Positions 59,150-64,000 of a stretch of 64,000 nucleotides of DNA are shown here, one piece after another. The stretch is from CALOBA01 sp942491465 (lineage in GTDB: Bacteria > Pseudomonadota > Gammaproteobacteria > Chromatiales > Chromatiaceae), in the NCBI GenBank assembly GCA_942491465.1, contig CALOBA010000037.1, forward strand, positions 1-64,000. Reading direction: 5' to 3'. Below the pieces are notes generated by a model that saw only the letters and a program-made list of their open reading frames with translations, did not search any database and was not told the origin of the DNA. The position numbers were made by a program, and so were the translations under genes. How positions within the stretch are numbered: position 1 is the stretch's first letter; every line of letters begins with the position of its first letter.

Positions 59150-61969
59150 TTATTGACGCTCGTCACCCTGCCGCCGCAGGCTCGGCTCTACCGCTTGGGC
59201 CATGGCCGTCTCGTCGAGCCGATCACCCAGGAAGGCATTGAGCCTTGCCGCCAGCGCCGCCGGGTCCGCCAGCGCGTCGTGATAACCCACCGACAGCACC
59301 TGCACCCGCTCGCCGTGTGGTTTGAGGATGCGCTGCACCTGCGCGATCTGCTTGAGGAAGGTTTGCGCGAGTTTGCGCTCCGCGAGCCGCCCGCCCGGTT
59401 TGCCCGATCGCTCCAGCATCACCCGTTGCGAGGCCAGGATCTCGTTCAGCGGTCGCTCGGCAAAGATCACCCGATAGCGGTGCTTGGCCGTCAGCGCCGG
59501 CAGCAACTGCGCGACGATCTTCACCGCCTTGCCGCGAGCATCCGCGAGCCAGCCGCTGCCGGCGTCCGGGCGCTTGGCCTGCTCATACTCCAGGTAGCCG
59601 CGCGGGTTGTCGGCGTCCGCCTCGCGTTTCTCGTCGGTCAGGATCGGCAGGCCGCCCGCCTTGAGCATCTGCATCAGCATGCTGGTGCCGGAGCGCGGCA
59701 GGCCGGAGACGATGACGATCTCGTCCTCGGCCAGCGGGCCCAGCGCCTTCGGCGCACCCAGCTCGCCCAGGCTGGCGATGGCCTCCGGGTCCAGCTGGGC
59801 CGCCCTGTGCACGCTCGGGCGCGGTGCACCGGCGCGCGCATCCTTGATGCGCCGCAGCGCCGCCCGCGCCAACCCGAGCTGCCGCTCGGCCGTAGCAGGG
59901 TCACCGGCACGCCAGGCGAGCCGCGCCAGGCGCCGATGCGCGGCCGGGAACACCGGGTTCTGCGCCACCGCGGTCTCGAAGGCCGTCTTCGCCTCGCTGG
60001 CTTGCCCCAGGCGCATCAGCGCCGCACCGCGCAGGTAGTGCGCGCGTGGATTCTGGTACACCAGCCCGAGTGCACTGGACGCCGCCGCCAGCGCGGGTTC
60101 GGCCTGGCCGCGCTGCATCAACAGCGCCCGCGCCAGCCCGAGATTGCCGTCGGCGTTCACCGGGTCGATCTCCAGCACCTGCCGGAAGCGCGCCTCGGCG
60201 TCGGCGAAGCGGCGCATGGCCAGCAGCGCCTCGCCCTGGGCCTGCAACAGGCTCGGGCGGTTGTGCATCTGCACCCGCTCGGCCTGCTCGAAGGCCACCA
60301 GGGCCTCGCCGGGGCGGTCCTCGGCGGCCAACAGCCGGCCCTTGAGCCAGGCGAAGGTAGCTTGGTTGGTGCCGGCCTGCTTGCGCAGCTTTCTGAGCCG
60401 GCGCTGCTCTTGCTCCGTAGTGTCCTCGGGCTGCTTGTCCTTCCAGTCCTCTTTGAGCTGGGTCAGCTCGGCCTTGGCGCGCTCCGCGTAGTCCTGTTTG
60501 CGTTGCTCCAGCAGCGCCAGGGTCTGCCGCGCGGCGGCGGTGTCGCCCTGCTGAAGCTGGCCGTTGAACCGATGCAGCCCGAAGCGGCTCTCGTCCGGGT
60601 GCGCCTCCCAGAGTTCCGCGTGGATCTGCAACGCCTCGTCCAGCTTGCCGCAGTCGGCCAGATCCCGCGCGAGGTTGTAGCGCAGCTCCTTGACGGTGCT
60701 GTCGGCGACCTGCCTTTGGTCCTCGTGCACGTCCTCGATGTAGCCCAGGTCCACCAGCTGTTGCAGGGACTCGCGGGCGTCCACCGGGTCGATGCGCACG
60801 TCCTCCGGGTGCCGACCGTCGTCGCCGGGCAGGTCGTCCCAGCTCGGGATCAGCGCCATGGGGGCGGGTGCGCGCAGCGCCTGCACCAGCGGCTTGCCGT
60901 CCATGTCCTCGCCGACGGGCAGGTCGTGGAGCCGCAGGATGGTCGGCGTGATGTCCAGCAGCGTCGCGCCGAACACCAGCTCGTCACGCTTGAAGCCCGG
61001 CCCGCAGGCCGCGAACACGCCGAAGTGCCGGTGCTCGTCCGCCGGCCCCGCCGGCTCGTTCGGGATTTCTTGGACTCTTAGGTGATCCGGGTGAAAGCCG
61101 TGGTCCGAGCAGATGATGACGTTGGTGTCCGACCCCGCCAGGTCCATGAGCACGCCGAGCATCATGTCGTGGAACCGGTAACCGGAATTGACCACGTCCT
61201 GGTACAGCGCATAGTCCGCCTCGCTCACCCAGGCCAGCCTCGGTGGGTGATAGCGCATGAAGCCATGGCAGAAGTGGTCGATGGCGTCGAAGTAGACCGC
61301 GGTGAAGTCCCATGCCTGCTGCTGCATCACATAGGTGGCGGCCGCCTGCACGCTGGCCGCCTCGGCGATGATCTTGGCCACCGAGTACAGGCGCTTGTCC
61401 TTGGCCTGGTCGATCTCGGCGGCCTTGGGCACGAACAGTTGCAGCGTCTCGCCGTCGAGTTCCTGCGGGTGGACACGGAACTCGGCGAGCTGCTCGCCGA
61501 GCGACTGCGGGTGCACATGGCCCGGTCGCAGCGGCCAGGGATTGACGGTCTCGCCGTCCTCGGCCAGGTAGTCGGCCTGATGGTCCTTGAAGTGGTCCGA
61601 GACCATGACGCCGTTGATGGGCTCGCAGGGATAGCTCGGCCACCAGCCAATCACGTTGGAGCGCAGACCCTGCTGGTTGAGGATGTTCCAGATGGCCTTG
61701 GTCTTGCGGCCCAGGTTGGTGATGGGGCGCGCGCCGCCGGAGGCCGGGTCCGGCTCCGAGAAGCCGTGGATGCCGTGCTTATGGGCGCGCTTGCCGGTGG
61801 CGATGCTGGTCCAGAGCATGGGCGAGAGCACCGGATACAGGGTCGCCAGGTTGCCCATGACGCCGTTTTCGATCAGGTGCTTCAGATTCGGCATCTCGCC
61901 GGCGTCGATGAGCGGCGAGATCACCTTCCAGTCGGCGGCGTCCCAGCCGATGAGTAGTGTCTTGGTCAT
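59150..61969 (-). CDS. Alkaline-phosphatase-superfamily phosphodiesterase fused to TPR and sulfotransferase domains
   Basis: The 939-aa protein has three parts. Residues 1 to about 390 form a type I phosphodiesterase/nucleotide pyrophosphatase domain: metal-binding GWDAADW (D10), TLYPVLSPMLWTSIATGK with the nucleophile Ser/Thr, and CSDHGFHPDHLR near 290. Residues about 420-720 are TPR-like helix pairs (for example FADAEARFRQVLEIDPVNAD). From about 745 a sulfotransferase domain begins with the PAPS-binding VSGLPRSGTSMLMQML and ends near 939. It has no signal peptide. A phosphodiesterase linked to a sulfotransferase suggests modification of a polysaccharide, lipid or protein; the substrate is unknown. 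Confidence 0.8.
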   Translation of the reverse strand: MTKTLLIGWDAADWKVISPLIDAGEMPNLKHLIENGVMGNLATLYPVLSPMLWTSIATGKRAHKHGIHGFSEPDPASGGARPITNLGRKTKAIWNILNQQGLRSNVIGWWPSYPCEPINGVMVSDHFKDHQADYLAEDGETVNPWPLRPGHVHPQSLGEQLAEFRVHPQELDGETLQLFVPKAAEIDQAKDKRLYSVAKIIAEAASVQAAATYVMQQQAWDFTAVYFDAIDHFCHGFMRYHPPRLAWVSEADYALYQDVVNSGYRFHDMMLGVLMDLAGSDTNVIICSDHGFHPDHLRVQEIPNEPAGPADEHRHFGVFAACGPGFKRDELVFGATLLDITPTILRLHDLPVGEDMDGKPLVQALRAPAPMALIPSWDDLPGDDGRHPEDVRIDPVDARESLQQLVDLGYIEDVHEDQRQVADSTVKELRYNLARDLADCGKLDEALQIHAELWEAHPDESRFGLHRFNGQLQQGDTAAARQTLALLEQRKQDYAERAKAELTQLKEDWKDKQPEDTTEQEQRRLRKLRKQAGTNQATFAWLKGRLLAAEDRPGEALVAFEQAERVQMHNRPSLLQAQGEALLAMRRFADAEARFRQVLEIDPVNADGNLGLARALLMQRGQAEPALAAASSALGLVYQNPRAHYLRGAALMRLGQASEAKTAFETAVAQNPVFPAAHRRLARLAWRAGDPATAERQLGLARAALRRIKDARAGAPRPSVHRAAQLDPEAIASLGELGAPKALGPLAEDEIVIVSGLPRSGTSMLMQMLKAGGLPILTDEKREADADNPRGYLEYEQAKRPDAGSGWLADARGKAVKIVAQLLPALTAKHRYRVIFAERPLNEILASQRVMLERSGKPGGRLAERKLAQTFLKQIAQVQRILKPHGERVQVLSVGYHDALADPAALAARLNAFLGDRLDETAMAQAVEPSLRRQGDERQ

Positions 61970-62080
61970 GGGGGGGTTACTCTGTTGCTTTGCCGGTGAG
62001 CCCGGGCCTTCGAGGCGCGCGCAGAGGCATGGCGAAGAAATAAGAATGGCTCAGCGTCAAGGCGCCGCGCAGACGCAGGA

Positions 62081-62345
62081 TCGCGGCTGGAAGCCGCTCC
62101 CACGCGCCGCGCGCACCGTGGGAGCGGCTTCCAGCCGCGACTCCCCGCGCGCATGCCGGATCGCGGCTGGAAGCCGCTCCCACGCGCCGCGTCCACTGTG
62201 GGAGCGGCTTCCAGCCGCGATCCAACATCAGCACCGAGCATCGCGGCCAGAACCCGCTGCCACAGCCGCAGGGATCTTTGTGGGAGCGGCTTCCAGCCGC
62301 GACTCCCCGCGCGCAAGCCGGATCGCGGCTGGAAGCCGCTCCCAC
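62081..62345. repeat. REP array 1, six units
   Basis: Six units of about 23 bp alternate in orientation: 62081-62103, 62118-62140, 62161-62183, 62198-62220, a degenerate one at 62241-62263, 62280-62302 and a seventh inverted one at 62323-62345. Each contains the palindromic core GTGGGAGCGGCTTCCAG or its complement. They end two bases before the RAYT stop codon. Confidence 0.9.
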
Positions 62346-62346
62346 G

Positions 62347-62823
62347 TCAGACCCAGATCGCATCCCACAGCGGATAGTCGCCGATGCGCGTCACCAGCCC
62401 GGCGCGCAGCGGGTTGGCGACGATGTACCGCGCCACCGCGCGCAGGTCGTCCTCCGCCCGCAAGCCGCGGTCGAAATAGCCATCCTGCCAAACCGCCCCG
62501 GTGCGCCCGATGCGGCGGTTGATCCGCTGCGCGCTGAAGCTCTTGACGCTGTGCATTACTGTGCGCAGCTCCGCGCCGTCGCTGAGCACGAAGAGCCAAT
62601 GCAGGTGGTCGGGCATGACCACGAAGGCCAGGCTCTCGACGGCGCCGTGCTCGTGCTGGAAGCGCAGGGCATGGACCAGTTCTCGGCCGACATGGAGGTC
62701 GGCGAAGAACGCTTGGCGCTCGGCGGTGGCGGTGCGGAGGTGGTAGGCGCGCCCCGCTTCCGAGATGCGTCCCTTGCGCAGATCGCGGCTGTGCGGCGGC
62801 GGCTTCGGGGCTCTATCGGGCAT
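62347..62823 (-). CDS. REP-associated tyrosine transposase (RAYT, Y1 family)
   Basis: A single-strand transposase of the HUH/Y1 family thought to move REP sequences. The ATG at 62823 gives 158 aa; an upstream extension to 62916 encodes a REP unit and is not real. The HUH pair is in VVMPDHLHWLF (H73, H75) and a candidate catalytic Tyr in WQDGYFDRG (Y116), followed by RYIVANPLRAGLV typical of RAYTs. The gene sits directly between two arrays of REP repeats, as expected. Confidence 0.9.
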   Translation of the reverse strand: MPDRAPKPPPHSRDLRKGRISEAGRAYHLRTATAERQAFFADLHVGRELVHALRFQHEHGAVESLAFVVMPDHLHWLFVLSDGAELRTVMHSVKSFSAQRINRRIGRTGAVWQDGYFDRGLRAEDDLRAVARYIVANPLRAGLVTRIGDYPLWDAIWV

Positions 62824-62842
62824 GATGCCTTGCGCGCGGCAG

Positions 62843-63025
62843 TCGCGGCTGGAAGCCGCTCCCACGGGCCCTACGCACTGTGGGAGCGGCTTCCAGCCGC
62901 GACTCCCCGCGCGCAAGCCCTATCGCGGCTGGAAGCCGCTCCCACCTGCCGCGTCCACCGTGGGAGCGGCTTCCAGCCGCGACTCCCCGAGCGCAGGCCC
63001 AATCGCGGCTGGAAGCCGCTCCCAC
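62843..63025. repeat. REP array 2, five units
   Basis: Five 23-bp units alternate in orientation: 62843-62865, 62880-62902, 62923-62945, 62960-62982 and 63003-63025. They are almost identical to each other and to array 1. The first begins 20 bases upstream of the RAYT start and the last ends 10 bases from the PEP-CTERM gene stop. Confidence 0.9.
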
Positions 63026-63034
63026 GCAGCAGAC

Positions 63035-63697
63035 CTAAGCCGCGGCGCGGCGCGCGCGCCAGCGGCGGATGCCGAAGGCGCCGGCGGCGAGCAGGGCGAG
63101 GGTGGGCGGGGCGGGGACATCCTGAGTGCCCGTGTCGCCGACCTCGATGCTGCCATTCGGCGTGTCGTTGTAGGCCCAGCGGTTGATGGTCACGCTGCGC
63201 GCTTCCACGTAGATCTCGCCCCAGCCGTAGAGGGTGTCCGAACCGGAAACAAAGCGGAAGCCGATGAAGTTGTTGCTGTTGCGCACACCGTTGCCAAACT
63301 GAGAGCCGATCGTGCCTGAGCTGGTTATTTCGATACGTGCACGGTCTCCGTTGCCTGCCCAGGCATAGGGATTGGTCAGCGTCGGCCCGACGGCAAGTCC
63401 CGCGGCAAGGTTGTTGAATTTTTTTCCACCGGTTGCGACCATCCCGCGAGCGTTTCGTCCCTGCGAGCTGAACGACACATAAACAGAAGAAGTTGAAACT
63501 GTGAATGTTTTGACCAGAAACTCGCTCCCCCCCGCTCCGTCGATATCCCATTCCGCGCTGGTGGTGCCGCTGAAGCTCACCGTGAAGGCGTTGGCATTGT
63601 CTTTGTAGACGATCGCGGCGTCGGCGCCCATCGGCACGGCGGCGGCGGACACCGCGCCGGTGGCGATGGCCAGGTGTTGCTTGAGTTTGGTCTGCAT
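63035..63697 (-). CDS. Exported PEP-CTERM-like sorting-domain protein
   Basis: A 220-aa protein with a signal peptide (MQTKLKQHLAIATGAVSAAA) and a Ser/Thr/Gly-rich beta-strand mature part (residues 30-190). It ends in VPAPPTLALLAAGAFG followed by RRWRARRAAA, close to the PEP-CTERM pattern (VPEPxTLxLLxxG, helix, then basic tail), but with Ala in place of the key Glu. Sorting by an exosortase is therefore likely but not certain. AGAGGT lies eight bases before the ATG at 63697. Confidence 0.7.
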   Translation of the reverse strand: MQTKLKQHLAIATGAVSAAAVPMGADAAIVYKDNANAFTVSFSGTTSAEWDIDGAGGSEFLVKTFTVSTSSVYVSFSSQGRNARGMVATGGKKFNNLAAGLAVGPTLTNPYAWAGNGDRARIEITSSGTIGSQFGNGVRNSNNFIGFRFVSGSDTLYGWGEIYVEARSVTINRWAYNDTPNGSIEVGDTGTQDVPAPPTLALLAAGAFGIRRWRARRAAA

Positions 63698-64000
63698 GGC
63701 GTTGATACCTCTTAACAGGTTGGTTGCTGTCCGCCCCGATGCGATCCCGACGGCGCCGGCGGCATCGGCCGGCGGAGCAGAGGCGGCGTCAGTCTCGTAC
63801 CCGACGGATTATTGAGTTTTTTACAATTTCCGGCGCTGACGCCGGTACCAGGGGGGGGGTAGGCATAACTCATGCCGAATGTTGCTTTTCCGAGTGCATC
63901 CGTCGCCAAGCCACTGTTTCCAAAAGCCAGGTCGGGACGAGTCGGGGAATGCCTCATGCGGCTATCGGTGCGACCCCCGATCAACTGTAAAAAATACTGA
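63698..64000. other. Intergenic end of the window
   Basis: No supported gene in the last 303 bases. A run of nine G (63851-63859) and a few AT-rich stretches are visible; the short open frames here have no start signals or motifs. The promoter of the PEP-CTERM-like gene should be in this part. Confidence 0.4.

Noticed and set aside
62081..63025. CRISPR array
   Set aside because: The units alternate in orientation, are palindromic, have irregular and partly similar spacers, and surround a RAYT gene; no cas gene is near. They are REP repeats.

Overview
The window looks like about 64 kb of chromosome from a GC-rich gammaproteobacterium. The gene order leuC-leuD-leuB-asd-fimV-truA-trpF-trpB-trpA-accD-folC-dedD-cvpA-purF-metZ is a typical gammaproteobacterial backbone. 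Together with class I fructose-bisphosphatase, PEP carboxylase, a PEP-CTERM-like protein and REP/RAYT repeats, it would suit a purple sulfur bacterium (Chromatiaceae). That placement is inference; no rRNA or photosynthesis gene is present.

Layout. 1-1.3 kb: decayed accessory genes (a NACHT-protein fragment and a frameshifted DUF2887/Rpn-type gene). 1.6-8.3 kb: a same-strand run of DUF1028 exoprotein, glutaminase, porin, a duplicated DUF1538 membrane protein, two PII-like proteins and an unknown small protein. 8.6-16.1 kb: a type I restriction-modification locus with intact hsdM and hsdR, a decayed hsdS, and toxin-antitoxin remnants between hsdS and hsdR. 16.2-22.5 kb: tRNA-Thr, coaX, fbp, a tiny membrane protein, a BASS-family transporter, a lipoprotein and treZ. 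22.8-27.0 kb: an NTPase module (broken KAP NTPase, NACHT-LRR protein, unknown protein) that I read as a candidate antiphage or stress module. 27.1-40.8 kb: ppc, an MltD-like lytic transglycosylase, the yafS-rnhA-dnaQ cluster, a secreted papain-like protease, an arylsulfatase with a HAD phosphatase, xseA and an alpha/beta hydrolase. 40.9-59.1 kb: the conserved leucine, aspartate-family, tryptophan, fatty-acid, folate, purine and methionine backbone. 59.1-64 kb: a phosphodiesterase-TPR-sulfotransferase fusion, a RAYT transposase between two REP arrays, and a PEP-CTERM-like protein.

The most unusual signal is a non-coding element: six near-identical palindromic copies of 99 bp, each flanked by a perfect 3-bp TNA duplication (TTA, TAA or TGA). 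They lie just behind the 3' ends of genes. Two copies (fbp and rnhA) sit exactly on the TAA stop codon, so the target duplication is the stop codon itself. All six point the same way relative to the gene they follow. They look like IS5/IS1031-type MITEs that may now act as terminators.

Broken genes (NACHT fragment, DUF2887, hsdS, vapC, antitoxin, KAP, four-helix-bundle fragment) are confined to accessory loci, while the housekeeping genes are open throughout. This favours real decay over sequencing error. I found no CRISPR array, rRNA gene, replication origin or complete insertion sequence.
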